Source: a bacterium BRH_c32 (GTDB taxonomy: Bacteria; Bacteroidota; Ignavibacteria; Ignavibacteriales; Melioribacteraceae). From it: 64,000 bases of DNA. The stretch is from the NCBI GenBank assembly GCA_001516025.1, contig LOEU01000009.1, positions 1 to 64,000 on the forward strand, read 5' to 3'. A program made the translations under genes and the position numbers. Below the pieces are notes generated by a model. That model ran no database searches. It had not been told where the DNA came from and was given only the letters and a program-made list of their open reading frames with translations. Positions 1-9,419 of this stretch are shown here, one piece after another. Position 1 is the first letter of the stretch. The number at the start of each line of letters is the position of its first letter.

Positions 1-153
1 AACTGAAATTCATAAGATTATTTTGCTGAATTTATTTAATGCCGGGAAGCCAAATCTTTGATACAAAAACCAATGATATATAATAATTCACACCTTCCCC
101 AATTCAATGATGTTCTAAAATTTGAGAATACCTAAGCTTGAAAAGAATATTGT

Positions 154-197
154 AAGTGTTTCATTTAGGTAACATATATTACTTTTTAGAAACACTT
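154..197. promoter_or_regulatory. Nested dyad, possible operator
   Basis: Arms AAGTGTTTC (154-162) and GAAACACTT (189-197) flank, with six bases on each side, the near-palindrome GTAACATATATTAC (169-182). That core matches GTAACATATGTTAC at 1681-1694 in 13 of 14 positions. No gene start lies beside it on the right, so it could serve a gene beyond the left edge. A regulator-binding role is inferred from symmetry and recurrence only. Confidence 0.4.
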
Positions 198-325
198 TGA
201 TTTAAGGTATTTTTCGTTATTTAAATTTCTGAGTGTAGTTTTTGATTCTATCGAAAGAATCAAAAAGGTATGGAGTGAGATAAATGATTTCTTTGAAATG
301 AGGAAGTAGTGCTTCTTCATTCCAC

Positions 326-604
326 TTATAGTAATATCGCTTCGGAATTGATATAGTTATGGAATAGGTCTTCTTTATTAAATAAGATAATATCTATTTT
401 TCTCTCGCCTAGATACTTTTTGATATTTATAAGAATAGTCAATTTATCGCTGAAAGTAAGTTTATCAGAAATTAATAATAGGTCGATATCCCCTCCCAAT
501 TTATTATCATCGGTGCGAGAGCCGAAGAGTTTAATCTGTGCATCGGGATCGATATCCAATACAGATTTATTAATAACCTCTATTTCTTCTTTTGATAGAC
601 GCAT
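326..604 (-). CDS. MNT-type minimal nucleotidyltransferase
   Basis: This 92-aa protein is a minimal polymerase-beta-fold nucleotidyltransferase. The GS-x9-DxD signature (GSR near residue 28, DID near residue 40) and a later IDII strand carrying the third acidic residue are visible. MntA-type proteins of this size act as antitoxins by transferring AMP to a HEPN-fold toxin encoded next door. It lies 40 bp downstream of a HEPN-like gene on the same strand, so a toxin-antitoxin role is likely. The locus is unusual in also encoding a longer nucleotidyltransferase with a helix-turn-helix domain, so it is unclear which one pairs with the HEPN protein. Family call is firm; target is unknown. Confidence 0.82.
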   Translation of the reverse strand: MRLSKEEIEVINKSVLDIDPDAQIKLFGSRTDDNKLGGDIDLLLISDKLTFSDKLTILINIKKYLGERKIDIILFNKEDLFHNYINSEAILL

Positions 605-644
605 AGCTCAATAATAAGAAATTTTTGAATAATATTCATTATAG

Positions 645-1049
645 TTAATACTGTTTCTCCACCCACGTTTTAAATCTTTCCAAATGCTTCAATAGTTTAT
701 CTATATCATCTTTGTCATATAAATCACCTGAATAGGCGACAGTAGTTTTATGATCGATTAATCTACCTAATTGTAGAATGGCATTATTCTTTTGAGATTC
801 AGTTGGCATTAATTGTTCTAATAAAATTACTGTATCCTGATGATTATCACTTTTACTTTTGCATCCATCATATTTTACAGTCAGAGAATCAGCATAAGCA
901 ATTGCTGAATGAACAATTAATAATCCGGCAGCATTCCATCGCATCATTTTTATTTCTGATAATGCTCCTTCATAAAATTTTTGTGCGATTGTACGGAATT
1001 TAATGTAGTCTGACTTTTCTACGAATACTTTTTTTATTTCGCGTGTCAT
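645..1049 (-). CDS. HEPN-like protein, putative toxin partner
   Basis: This 134-aa all-helical protein resembles HEPN-domain proteins. An N-terminal helix is followed by a WNAAGLLIVHSAIAYADSL segment typical of HEPN helix 2, then a charged C-terminal helix. The usual HEPN RNase motif is R-x4-6-H; here only RLIDH (R-x3-H, near residue 96) is seen, so the active site may be atypical or degenerate. Its start overlaps the end of the upstream nucleotidyltransferase gene by 50 bp, which indicates tight co-expression. It is either the toxin of an MNT/HEPN pair or the substrate-binding subunit of a two-component nucleotidyltransferase. Confidence 0.65.
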   Translation of the reverse strand: MTREIKKVFVEKSDYIKFRTIAQKFYEGALSEIKMMRWNAAGLLIVHSAIAYADSLTVKYDGCKSKSDNHQDTVILLEQLMPTESQKNNAILQLGRLIDHKTTVAYSGDLYDKDDIDKLLKHLERFKTWVEKQY

Positions 1050-1659
1050 TTAACAAACCATTTATTGTTTTTCCAAATATTAATTTACCTTCTTTAATAA
1101 TATCTGTAACAGGTGGTCGATTTTTTTTACTTCTTAACTTAAACTCTGATTCAGTTATATAAAATGGTGAGGCAGTTATATGAAATTTCTTCCTAAATTC
1201 TGCCTGCAATTCTGACATCGCATCCTCAATCGCTTCCAATGAATCCTTTTCATCATATACAAGGCATAAATCTAAATCGCTACTTATTCTTTCTTCTTTG
1301 CGAGCGACACTTCCGAAAAGGATTACACTAATACACTTGGATTGCATTTTATTTATGATCATTTGATATATTGATTCTTCGTAATTACTCTCTGATTTGA
1401 GCAATGGGATTATTGAATTTTTTACTAAGAAATTTTTTCTATTAATTGTAAAATGGTGATCACGTCCGCCACGAACTCTTGTTATTATACCAAGATTCTC
1501 AAGATCAGTCAGTGAGATTAAACAATTCTTAGGACTTAAGCCGGCTAATCTAGCTACTTCTCGTCCGGTTATTCCGGTAAGGTGCTTATTTAGTATTCTA
1601 AGGACTGATACATTTGATCTTTTAGAAAATATTTCATTAAGTACGTTATTAATTATCAT
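1000..1659 (-). CDS. HTH-nucleotidyltransferase fusion protein
   Basis: This 219-aa protein has an N-terminal winged-helix DNA-binding domain (about residues 15-70; the segment ITGREVARLAGLSPKN looks like the recognition helix-turn-helix). A C-terminal MNT nucleotidyltransferase domain follows, with a canonical GS-x10-DxD motif (GSVARKEE then SDLDL, about residues 115-132). Fusions of this kind are common in small transfer-prone toxin-antitoxin loci. It opens a three-gene minus-strand operon with the HEPN-like and minimal MNT genes. The symmetric sites just upstream at 1681-1704 make autoregulation by its own HTH domain plausible. Confidence 0.8.
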   Translation of the reverse strand: MIINNVLNEIFSKRSNVSVLRILNKHLTGITGREVARLAGLSPKNCLISLTDLENLGIITRVRGGRDHHFTINRKNFLVKNSIIPLLKSESNYEESIYQMIINKMQSKCISVILFGSVARKEERISSDLDLCLVYDEKDSLEAIEDAMSELQAEFRKKFHITASPFYITESEFKLRSKKNRPPVTDIIKEGKLIFGKTINGLLNDTRNKKSIRRKVRLH

Positions 1660-1680
1660 TAGCTCTTTTGTTTCCTTTAT

Positions 1681-1704
1681 GTAACATATGTTACCTTATG
1701 GTAA
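1681..1704. promoter_or_regulatory. Paired palindromic operator upstream of HTH-MNT gene
   Basis: GTAACATATGTTAC (1681-1694) is a perfect palindrome and overlaps a second inverted repeat, GTTACC-TTAT-GGTAAC (1689-1704). Both sit 22-45 bp upstream of the HTH-nucleotidyltransferase start at 1659. Overlapping dyads at this distance from a gene encoding a winged-helix protein suggest an autoregulatory operator. Binding is inferred, not shown. Confidence 0.5.
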
Positions 1705-1725
1705 CAAAACTAAGTAGTTATTTTA

Positions 1726-1865
1726 TGAAAAGCAAGGGGGATAGATTCTCCTTAAACCAAGGAGATGTTCTCTAACTTTCTCCGAGTGCTTCGGAGTGGC
1801 TGTTCCTTGAGGCAGGAGGGGGTCTCCTACTTTCTCCTAGATGAGAAAGTAAGCAAAGAATCACG
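1726..1865. other. Non-coding stretch with three short hairpins
   Basis: Between the nucleotidyltransferase operon and groES lies a more G-rich stretch with successive short inverted repeats: TCTCCTT/AAGGAGA (1747-1765), CTCCGA/TCGGAG (1780-1796) and AGGAG/CTCCT (1814-1828). The phrase CTTTCTCC recurs. There is no credible reading frame. It may be a dispersed intergenic repeat or the remains of one. I cannot test its copy number from this window. Confidence 0.3.
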
Positions 1866-1919
1866 GCTGACAATGAAGTCGCAATAAATCATATTTTTTA
1901 CTTTTCTAATCTTTTTCAG

Positions 1920-1948
1920 TTGAAATTATACTTCGATTACAGTATATT
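1920..1948 (+). promoter_or_regulatory. Sigma70-type promoter of groESL
   Basis: A -35 box TTGAAA (1920-1925) and a -10 box TATATT (1943-1948) are separated by exactly 17 bp, each differing from consensus at one position. The -10 box runs directly into the CIRCE operator, so bound repressor would cover the start site. This is a strong assignment. Confidence 0.85.
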
Positions 1949-1973
1949 AGCACTCGTGAATTATGAGTGCTAA
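1947..1973 (+). promoter_or_regulatory. CIRCE operator (HrcA binding site)
   Basis: The two arms TTAGCACTC and GAGTGCTAA are exact matches to the CIRCE consensus and are separated by the standard nine bases. The element overlaps the -10 box and lies 47 bp before groES. CIRCE is bound by the HrcA repressor, which needs GroEL to stay active, giving feedback control of the chaperonin. hrcA itself is not in this window. Confidence 0.97.
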
Positions 1974-2020
1974 CTCAAAAGCAATAATTTTAACTAAATA
2001 ACAATAAATGGAGGTTCTAT

Positions 2021-2317
2021 ATGGGCAGTTTCAAAATAACACCATTACATGACCGTGTAATAATCAAAGCCAAAGAGGCTGAAGAAACAACAAAAAGCGG
2101 TTTATTCTTACCTGATACAGCAAAAGAGAAACCGATTGAAGGTACCGTTATGGCTATTGGCAGCGGCAAAGTATCGGAAGACGGAAAAGTAACAGAATTA
2201 ACCGTTAAGGTTGGTGATGTAGTTCTTTACGGCAAATATTCAGGCACAGAAGTAAAAATCGATGGCGAAGAATATTTAATTATGCGCGAAAGCGACATTT
2301 ACGGAATTGTAAAATAA
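2021..2317 (+). CDS. groES: Co-chaperonin GroES
   Basis: This 98-aa protein is the normal length for the heptameric lid of the GroEL folding chamber. It shows the N-terminal PLHDRVIIK strand, the flexible mobile loop (about residues 18-35, containing SGLFLPDTA) that contacts GroEL, and the C-terminal [10 protein letters not shown] strand. A GGAGG ribosome-binding site sits 7 bases before the ATG. It is the first gene of a two-gene heat-shock operon under a perfect CIRCE element. The groEL start follows 24 bp after its stop codon. Confidence 0.98.
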   Translation: MGSFKITPLHDRVIIKAKEAEETTKSGLFLPDTAKEKPIEGTVMAIGSGKVSEDGKVTELTVKVGDVVLYGKYSGTEVKIDGEEYLIMRESDIYGIVK

Positions 2318-2338
2318 TTATAAAAATTGGAGATATAG

Positions 2339-3973
<1,635 letters not shown>

Positions 3974-4132
3974 TAGACTCCCCTATCCCGACTGTGGCGA
4001 GAGTTCGTATTAACGAGCTGCTCAATCCCAACGGGTAAGGATGTTATATGGATGGAGTGTTTTATTTGGTGTTTGCGAAAGCAGCGGCATTCACGAGATG
4101 AGAGTCAATAATGAGAAGTCCGAATATATTAT

Positions 4133-4158
4133 AAAGCCCCTTTCGAGGGGCTTTTTTA
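4133..4158 (+). terminator. Rho-independent terminator after groESL
   Basis: An 8-bp G/C-rich stem, AAAGCCCC/GGGGCTTT with loop TTTCGA, is followed by a T run. It lies 160 bp after the groEL stop; the sequence between them holds no credible gene. It is a textbook intrinsic terminator for the chaperonin transcript. Confidence 0.9.
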
Positions 4159-4212
4159 TTGGTGGAAATCTCTTAATAGAAAATAATACAAAAATACTTG
4201 CTTATTCTGGAA

Positions 4213-4247
4213 AATAATTACAATTTAGTATCATATTTGTAATTATT
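4213..4247. promoter_or_regulatory. Inverted repeat upstream of Fic gene
   Basis: Perfect 11-bp arms AATAATTACAA (4213-4223) and TTGTAATTATT (4237-4247) are separated by 13 bp and end 16 bp before the Fic-gene start. The encoded protein begins with an AbiEi-like winged-helix region, and AbiEi antitoxins are known to repress their own promoters through inverted repeats. This dyad is therefore a good candidate operator. Confidence 0.5.
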
Positions 4248-4263
4248 ATGGAAAAAAACTACG

Positions 4264-5721
4264 ATGAAGGAATTAATATTCTCCTCTGCAGATCGAAAAG
4301 AGAATTATAAAATATCAAAATTATTGCAGAAAAAGAAAATTCGGAAAATTGCAGCACGAATATATACTACAAATTTTGAAGAAGAACCAGCGGTAATTAT
4401 TAAACGAAATATTCTTGAAATATTAGGAAATCTTTATCCTAATGCTATACTTAGTCATCGCTCAGCTTTTGAATTTAGACCGACCGTTACAGACAATTTA
4501 TTTGTTACTTATAAATACACCAAAAAAGTAAAGTATCCCGGTATTATAATTAATTTTCTTCAAGGGAAAAGTCCGATTGAAGGTGATAATAAAATGATTG
4601 GCGAGCTCTTTGTTGCCTCAGAGCCGAGAAGAATTTTGGAAAATCTACAGCAGACAAAAAAAACCGGTCCTGATTCCAAAACTCTTAGTATTTCTCAGGT
4701 TGAAGAAAAATTAGATGACATTCTTCGAATCAAAGGAAAGAGCGGATTAAATGATTTGCGCGATAGAGCACGACAAATCTCGACAATTTTAGGCATGAAT
4801 AAAGAATTTGAAATGCTCGATAAAATAATTGGAGCATTATATAGTACTAAGCCTTCAAAGATATTAAAATCAGATATTGCCCTTTCCCGTTCATTGGGTT
4901 TTCCTTATGATAAATATCGAATTGAAATTTTTGAGATTCTTTTCAACCACTTGCATAATAGAACATTTCCTGATTACCCCGAAAATAATGTAACAATAAA
5001 ATCATTTAGGAATTTTGCATTCTTTGAAGCCTATTTTTCAAATTATATTGAAGGGACAACGTTTGAAGTATCGGAGGCAAAAGCGATTGTTGATTCCGGA
5101 ATTCCACTGCCTGCGAGAACCGGGGATTCTCATGATGTTTTAGGAACGTACCAATTGGTATCCGATAATAATGAGATGAAAAAAGTTCCTAAAACTGAAG
5201 ATGAATTTATAAAATTATTGCAAGAAAGACATTATATTTTACTTTCTTCTCGTATCGATAAACATCCCGGCGAATTTAAATCAAAAAATAATAGAGCGGG
5301 AGAACCACACTTCGTTGATTATAAGCTCGTGCGCGGGACTCTTATGCGCGGTTTTAATTTTTACAATGTATTAGTCAATTCATTTGCACGTGCCGCTTTT
5401 ATCATGTTCATTGTTAGCGAAGTCCATCCATTTGAAGATGGCAATGGCAGGATTGCTCGTGTTATGATGAATGCTGAATTTGTAAATCAAAATCAATGCA
5501 GGATTATAATTCCAACGGTTTACAGAGACGATTATTTACTTACGTTGCGAAAATTAACAAGAGAGAAAGACCCTGCTGCTTATGTTGATATGCTTTTAAA
5601 AGCTCATAAATTCAGTGCTAATTTACAGACTAATGACTACAACGAATTGAATATATATTTAAAAGGTCATAATGCTTTTTATGAATCTGATTCCGGAAGA
5701 CGTTTATTGATCGGGGAATAA
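4264..5721 (+). CDS. Fic protein with AbiEi-like N-terminal domain
   Basis: This 485-aa protein has a canonical Fic catalytic motif, H388-PFEDGNGRIAR-399, so it probably transfers AMP (or another phosphate-containing group) to protein hydroxyls. An internal inhibitory helix motif S259-x3-E263-G264 fits the class in which the inhibitory glutamate lies N-terminal to the Fic core, implying self-inhibition. Residues 1-130 look unlike ordinary Fic N-termini. They resemble the winged-helix start of AbiEi antitoxins: a basic KKKIRKIAARIY segment, then NAILSHRSAFE. The 11-bp inverted repeat just upstream suggests the protein controls its own gene. A combined regulator-effector is likely; the target is unknown. 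Confidence 0.85.
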   Translation: MKELIFSSADRKENYKISKLLQKKKIRKIAARIYTTNFEEEPAVIIKRNILEILGNLYPNAILSHRSAFEFRPTVTDNLFVTYKYTKKVKYPGIIINFLQGKSPIEGDNKMIGELFVASEPRRILENLQQTKKTGPDSKTLSISQVEEKLDDILRIKGKSGLNDLRDRARQISTILGMNKEFEMLDKIIGALYSTKPSKILKSDIALSRSLGFPYDKYRIEIFEILFNHLHNRTFPDYPENNVTIKSFRNFAFFEAYFSNYIEGTTFEVSEAKAIVDSGIPLPARTGDSHDVLGTYQLVSDNNEMKKVPKTEDEFIKLLQERHYILLSSRIDKHPGEFKSKNNRAGEPHFVDYKLVRGTLMRGFNFYNVLVNSFARAAFIMFIVSEVHPFEDGNGRIARVMMNAEFVNQNQCRIIIPTVYRDDYLLTLRKLTREKDPAAYVDMLLKAHKFSANLQTNDYNELNIYLKGHNAFYESDSGRRLLIGE

Positions 5722-5845
5722 CAATAGATTTTATTATCACCTGCAGAGTAAGTTCAGCTCAATGATTCCCTGACTGCCATAAATTTATTGGTGCGTATGT
5801 TGGGAATTATTTGATTATATTACTCGTAATTATTTGTGAATATTT

Positions 5846-6048
5846 ATGAATGAAACAGAAAAGAATTTAGATCCGGTGGAATCCCGTTATAAAAATTTTT
5901 CAGGTGAAAAAAAACTTCAGATTGCTATGGAGTTATATAAAACCGCTTGGGAATTGAAGAAGATGAGTATCAAGCATTTCTATCCGAGCTTTCCGAAAAA
6001 GAGGTTGAAGATAAAGTAAGAGAGATATTCCTCTATGCAAGAAGTTAA
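5846..6048 (+). pseudogene. Small conserved gene broken by one frameshift
   Basis: An ATG-started frame gives a 57-aa peptide with MELYKTAWELKKM followed by HFYP, then runs off into an unlike tail. The overlapping frame continues with ELSEKEVEDKVREIFLYARS up to a TAA at 6046-6048. Joining the frames at the HFYP codons (near 5990) with one inserted base gives a coherent peptide of about 67 aa. Its C-terminus, VREIFLYAR, is what I recall from a family of small proteins found near nucleotidyltransferase genes. A single-base deletion, or a sequencing error, is the simplest explanation. Confidence 0.6.
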
Positions 6049-6101
6049 GGCAAGTGGGAATCGATTTCTATTAAACCAATGAGATAATACTTTATTTCTT
6101 T

Positions 6102-6233
6102 TTATCGCAAACGATTTGAAGCAAGTTTTTTAATGCTACCGAAAACTTGTTTTTCTGATACTTCAAAACCATGTTGAAAACTGATCGGCGTAATATCGAT
6201 ATCATCGAGTATTTCGTACTTCAATTCTTCCAT
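6102..6233 (-). CDS. Hypothetical 43-aa protein
   Basis: A short open frame overlaps the end of the DUF6922-type gene by 13 bp on the same strand and starts with ATG. The peptide is acidic at its start (EELKYEILDDIDITP) and basic at its end. I do not recognise a family. It may be a truncated partner of the upstream gene, whose usual neighbour is a nucleotidyltransferase-type toxin. It could equally be non-coding. Confidence 0.3.
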   Translation of the reverse strand: MEELKYEILDDIDITPISFQHGFEVSEKQVFGSIKKLASNRLR

Positions 6234-6490
6234 AGATCGTTCTCATCAATGATTTTTGACCAGAATAGATAACTTCTGCGGTCGAGTTTTGTGTTTCCAT
6301 ATTTATTTACAAAATCGGTAATCTCTTTTTGAGGGAGGTTTTTTAATATCCATTGTATTGCTTCGATCTCGCCATAGGTCATAAGTTTACTAAGTATATA
6401 TTTAGGATGCTCTTTGAAGTTCAGTTTATTGAACTCAACGTCCCAAAAATATTTTTTAAATTCATCAGGAATTATTAGATCAATATCCAC
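6221..6490 (-). CDS. DUF6922-type protein, AbiE-associated orphan
   Basis: This 89-aa protein has the pattern of small proteins I recall as DUF6922: a KKYFWDVEFNKLNF start, the GEIEAIQWILKNLP middle and a LDRRSYLFWSKI end. Such proteins usually sit just before an AbiEii-like nucleotidyltransferase and are thought to act as its antitoxin or accessory part. Here no such toxin follows; only a 43-codon frame overlaps its end. With the Fic fusion and the broken small gene next door, it looks like the remains of a larger defence or toxin-antitoxin patch. The family name is from memory. Confidence 0.6.
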   Translation of the reverse strand: MDIDLIIPDEFKKYFWDVEFNKLNFKEHPKYILSKLMTYGEIEAIQWILKNLPQKEITDFVNKYGNTKLDRRSYLFWSKIIDENDLWKN

Positions 6491-6569
6491 TTATTTCATC
6501 ACTCCGGCGATAAATAGAGAATTAATATAGCAAATATTTTTAACATCTGCTGAATTGGATCGAATAGAA

Positions 6570-6593
6570 AAGGCTGCTTGATCGGGCAACCTT
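6570..6593 (-). terminator. Terminator after small membrane protein gene
   Basis: On the minus strand, AAGGTTGC pairs with GCAGCCTT (one G-U) around an 8-nt loop, followed by a T-rich TTCTATTC. It starts 17 bp after the stop of the 74-aa membrane protein gene. Confidence 0.6.
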
Positions 6594-6609
6594 GATTAAT
6601 CTATTTTAC

Positions 6610-6834
6610 TTAAACTAATTTTTTCTTTGAGCCTACAACAAAGAGGACACCTCCAATAATCATAGCTCCCACTCCCCATAAAGGAGACCAATTAACTTTA
6701 TGCTCAGTATCTTTAGTTATTTCTACGCTTCCGAGATCCACTACTTTTTCTTTCGTTTCGAATTCTAATCCGGTATAGATTGAAAATAGGAGACCGATTA
6801 CTAATATTAAAATTCCGAGTGCTTTAACTGCCAT
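6610..6834 (-). CDS. Small two-helix membrane protein
   Basis: This 74-aa protein has two predicted membrane helices, one at residues 5-22 (LGILILVIGLLFSIYTG) and one at about 50-67 (WGVGAMIIGGVLFVVGS). They are joined by a polar loop and followed by a short basic tail KKKLV. The layout resembles the small DUF3185-like membrane proteins of Bacteroidota, which have no established function. It appears monocistronic, with its own terminator at 6570-6593. Product is real by its membrane pattern and termination signal; the role is unknown. Confidence 0.7.
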   Translation of the reverse strand: MAVKALGILILVIGLLFSIYTGLEFETKEKVVDLGSVEITKDTEHKVNWSPLWGVGAMIIGGVLFVVGSKKKLV

Positions 6835-7022
6835 AATTACCTCAATATAAAAATTTTTAATAAATTTTAATTACTAAGCGAATGAAAAAAGAATTAAAAA
6901 ACGAGACCTATTTAATGGTTTTGAACCAAAAACAAGCCCCGTTATCTAATGAAGAATATTATTAGCGGTTCTGCGATATTTAAAACGTACCAGTCATAAA
7001 TAAATTCCGTATTCTAATTATT

Positions 7023-7880
7023 TTAATTAGATTTTTTCTGAATCACGATTTCAACTCGACGGTTATTTGCCCTGCCTTCGGGACTTGAATTATCGGCAAT
7101 CGGACGGCTTTCGCCAATACCTTTTGCTTCAATTAATCCGGCATCATAACCACGTGAAATTAGGAATGAACGCACGGATTCTGCGCGCTGCTGTGATAAA
7201 GTAAGATTATGTGAATCCGATCCTTGCGAATCGGTATGTCCTTCCACTATTAATCTCCTCTCTTTAGTTGCTAATAAAGCATCAGCCACTTCATTAAGTT
7301 TAGCCTGTGCCTGCGGAAGAAGTGCCGACTTATTCGATTGGAAAAGGACACTTCCCGAAAGAGTAATTACAAGACCTCTTTCCTCCTCTTTAGCTTCTAA
7401 TTTTGCCAGATCAGCTAGTGCTTTAGCAGCTTGTGCCTCTGCTTCGAGTCTTGCTCTCTGCTCAGCTGCTAATTTTTCGCTTTTTACAGCATCGCTTTTT
7501 TCAAGGTCAGATACTTTATCTTTACTTTTTTCTAATAACTTTGCTTGAAGAGCTTGAAACTCTTCCTTGGCTTTAGTTGCATTCTCTTTTGCCATAGCGC
7601 TTTCAGCTTGAACTTCTGCCAATTTAGCTTTTCTATCAGCAATGTAAGCTAAATCTTTAGTTGTGAATGAATCAGAATCATCTTTGAAAGAATTTTCTGC
7701 TGCATTAAGAGCATCTTTTGCTTTATGAAGTTCGGCGGGTACATATTTTTCTGCTTGACTTGTTTCCGCTTTCCGGTAAGCATCTCGTGCATCGGTTAAT
7801 TCTTTAGGAGGCTGGCTTGCTGAGCATGCGATTGCTAAAGTGACGAATAAGATTATCGCTATATAATTTAATTTTTTCAT
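7023..7880 (-). CDS. OmpA-family lipoprotein with DUF4398-like region
   Basis: This 285-aa protein begins with a lipoprotein signal peptide whose lipobox (LAIAC) puts the acylated Cys at residue 19. Residues 25-165 are a charged Ala/Lys/Glu-rich helical region, the first part similar to DUF4398. Residues 170-285 form an OmpA C-terminal domain with VEGHTDSQGS and a final RANNRRVEI motif, which binds peptidoglycan. It should link the outer membrane to the cell wall. It lies 3 bp downstream of another DUF4398-type lipoprotein gene, so the two are probably co-translated partners. Confidence 0.9.
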   Translation of the reverse strand: MKKLNYIAIILFVTLAIACSASQPPKELTDARDAYRKAETSQAEKYVPAELHKAKDALNAAENSFKDDSDSFTTKDLAYIADRKAKLAEVQAESAMAKENATKAKEEFQALQAKLLEKSKDKVSDLEKSDAVKSEKLAAEQRARLEAEAQAAKALADLAKLEAKEEERGLVITLSGSVLFQSNKSALLPQAQAKLNEVADALLATKERRLIVEGHTDSQGSDSHNLTLSQQRAESVRSFLISRGYDAGLIEAKGIGESRPIADNSSPEGRANNRRVEIVIQKKSN

Positions 7881-7883
7881 AAA

Positions 7884-8264
7884 TTAATTCCCTCCCATTG
7901 ATTTTTGATTTTCCGAGCGGAGTTTTTTTACTTTCTCTAAAGCTTCTTCAGCATCTTTTTTATCGGAGGCTTTATGAGATAGTGCAATTGCTAATTCAGC
8001 ATCTGCTTGAGCGCGGTTAAGTTTTGATTCTGCCTCTGCCTTATCGCCGCTTGCTGCGAAAGCCATCCCTTGTTGAAGACCCTCTTTAGCTAATTGCAGA
8101 TAAAGAGTTGCTTCGGGAACTTTTGCCGCTCCCAATTCTTCGGCTGCTCTGATTGCGGAAGTAGGTGCTTCGCTATCTACCATAACTGCACTGCCTCCGC
8201 ATCCGAATGCCATTAATCCTGTCATAACAACCATTACAAAAAGTGATTTTGGAATTTTTTTCAT
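7884..8264 (-). CDS. DUF4398-type lipoprotein
   Basis: This 126-aa lipoprotein has a signal peptide and a lipobox ending at Cys22 (LMAFGC). The mature part is mostly helical and Ala-rich: an AIRAAEELGA helix, a VPEATLYLQLAKEGL segment and repeated KAEAESKLNRAQADAE heptads, typical of DUF4398. It probably sits in the outer membrane facing the periplasm. It starts a two-gene operon with the OmpA-type lipoprotein. An AGGAGG ribosome-binding site precedes the ATG. Confidence 0.85.
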   Translation of the reverse strand: MKKIPKSLFVMVVMTGLMAFGCGGSAVMVDSEAPTSAIRAAEELGAAKVPEATLYLQLAKEGLQQGMAFAASGDKAEAESKLNRAQADAELAIALSHKASDKKDAEEALEKVKKLRSENQKSMGGN

Positions 8265-8486
8265 AAATTCCTCCTATTTAATGAATAAATATTGAAACTC
8301 GATAATTCCGTATTGAATATTAATTTACATATTCTGCTGCGTTTGGAATATTTGAATGCTACTTTTTACTACCGAAGTTGGACGAGGAAGTGAATACAAG
8401 TTATATATTTAGGGATGATTAAGCAATGAAAACACGATTAGAAATTCTCTATTTTTATTGCGGTCGATCGTGCCACAATCCCACTT

Positions 8487-9416
8487 TCACTGAAAATATG
8501 GTATAGTAAGTTTAAGACCCTCTTCCCTATTGACAATCGGATGCCAGTTAAGCAACAGATTTGCTGCGGATATATCGGGTTTGCGGATTTTTGGATCGTC
8601 TTCGGGAAGTTCCTGATAAACTATTTTACTCTTCGATTTTGTTTGAAGCAGAATCTCTTCGGCTAATTGATTAATCGTAATCTCATCGGTATTGCCGAGA
8701 TTAATAGGATCGTTTATATCGGAAAAAAGGAGTTTAATAATTCCATCGACAAGATCGGAAACATAGCAGAAGCTGCGGGTTTGAGAGCCGTCTCCGAAGA
8801 TAGTAATCGGCTCACCTTTTAGAGCTTGATTAATAAATACTGGAAGCGCACGTCCGTCATCACGTCTCATTCGAGGTCCATAAGTATTAAAAATTCTCGC
8901 AATTTTGGTATCGACTGAATGAGTACGGTGGTATGCCATAGTTAGTGCCTCGGCGAACCGTTTTGCTTCATCATAAACTCCGCGCGGTCCAACGGGATTA
9001 ACGTTACCCCAATAATCTTCCTTTTGAGGATGAATTAATGGATCGCCATAGACTTCGGATGTGGATGCCAATAGGAATCGAGCTTTCTTATCCTTTGCCA
9101 AGCCCAAAGCTTTATGAGTGCCCAAGGCACCGACTTTGAGAGTTTGAATAGGGTATTTAAGGTAATCGATCGGACTTGCAGGAGACGCGAAATGGAGAAC
9201 ATTATCCACATCACCGGGGACGTGTATAAAATTCGTTACATCAGCTTTTATGAATGTAAAATCGTTATTAAGAAAAAGGTGATTGATATTATTAAGTGAG
9301 CCGGTAAGGAGATTATCGATACAGATTACGTAGTGATTTTCTTTAAGGAGACGTTCGCAAAGATGGGAGCCGAGAAACCCGGCTCCACCTGTAACGATTG
9401 AAACTTGTTTATTCAT
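8487..9416 (-). CDS. UDP-glucuronate decarboxylase-type sugar epimerase
   Basis: This 309-aa extended short-chain dehydrogenase has the N-terminal NAD motif GGAGFLG (residues 10-16), the STSEVYGDP segment with catalytic S120/E121, and Y148-x3-K152. [10 protein letters not shown] stretch, together with overall similarity, points to UDP-glucuronic acid decarboxylase (UDP-xylose synthase) rather than a 4,6-dehydratase. It would supply a pentose sugar nucleotide in the cytoplasm for polysaccharide assembly. It lies 3 bp downstream of the BY-kinase/chain-length gene, supporting a role in exopolysaccharide synthesis. Exact sugar substrate is inferred. Confidence 0.88.
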   Translation of the reverse strand: MNKQVSIVTGGAGFLGSHLCERLLKENHYVICIDNLLTGSLNNINHLFLNNDFTFIKADVTNFIHVPGDVDNVLHFASPASPIDYLKYPIQTLKVGALGTHKALGLAKDKKARFLLASTSEVYGDPLIHPQKEDYWGNVNPVGPRGVYDEAKRFAEALTMAYHRTHSVDTKIARIFNTYGPRMRRDDGRALPVFINQALKGEPITIFGDGSQTRSFCYVSDLVDGIIKLLFSDINDPINLGNTDEITINQLAEEILLQTKSKSKIVYQELPEDDPKIRKPDISAANLLLNWHPIVNREEGLKLTIPYFQ

Positions 9417-9419
9417 TAG

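Noticed and set aside
217-380. Open minus-strand frame running out of the MNT gene in another register (WNEEALLPHFKEII, then LTPYLFDSF)
   Set aside because: It has no start codon and does not look like a HEPN partner; it may be a remnant, but I cannot support it as a gene.
8455-8490. GTGGCACG sequence on the minus strand as a sigma54 site
   Set aside because: The second element lacks GC at the required spacing and no gene start follows.
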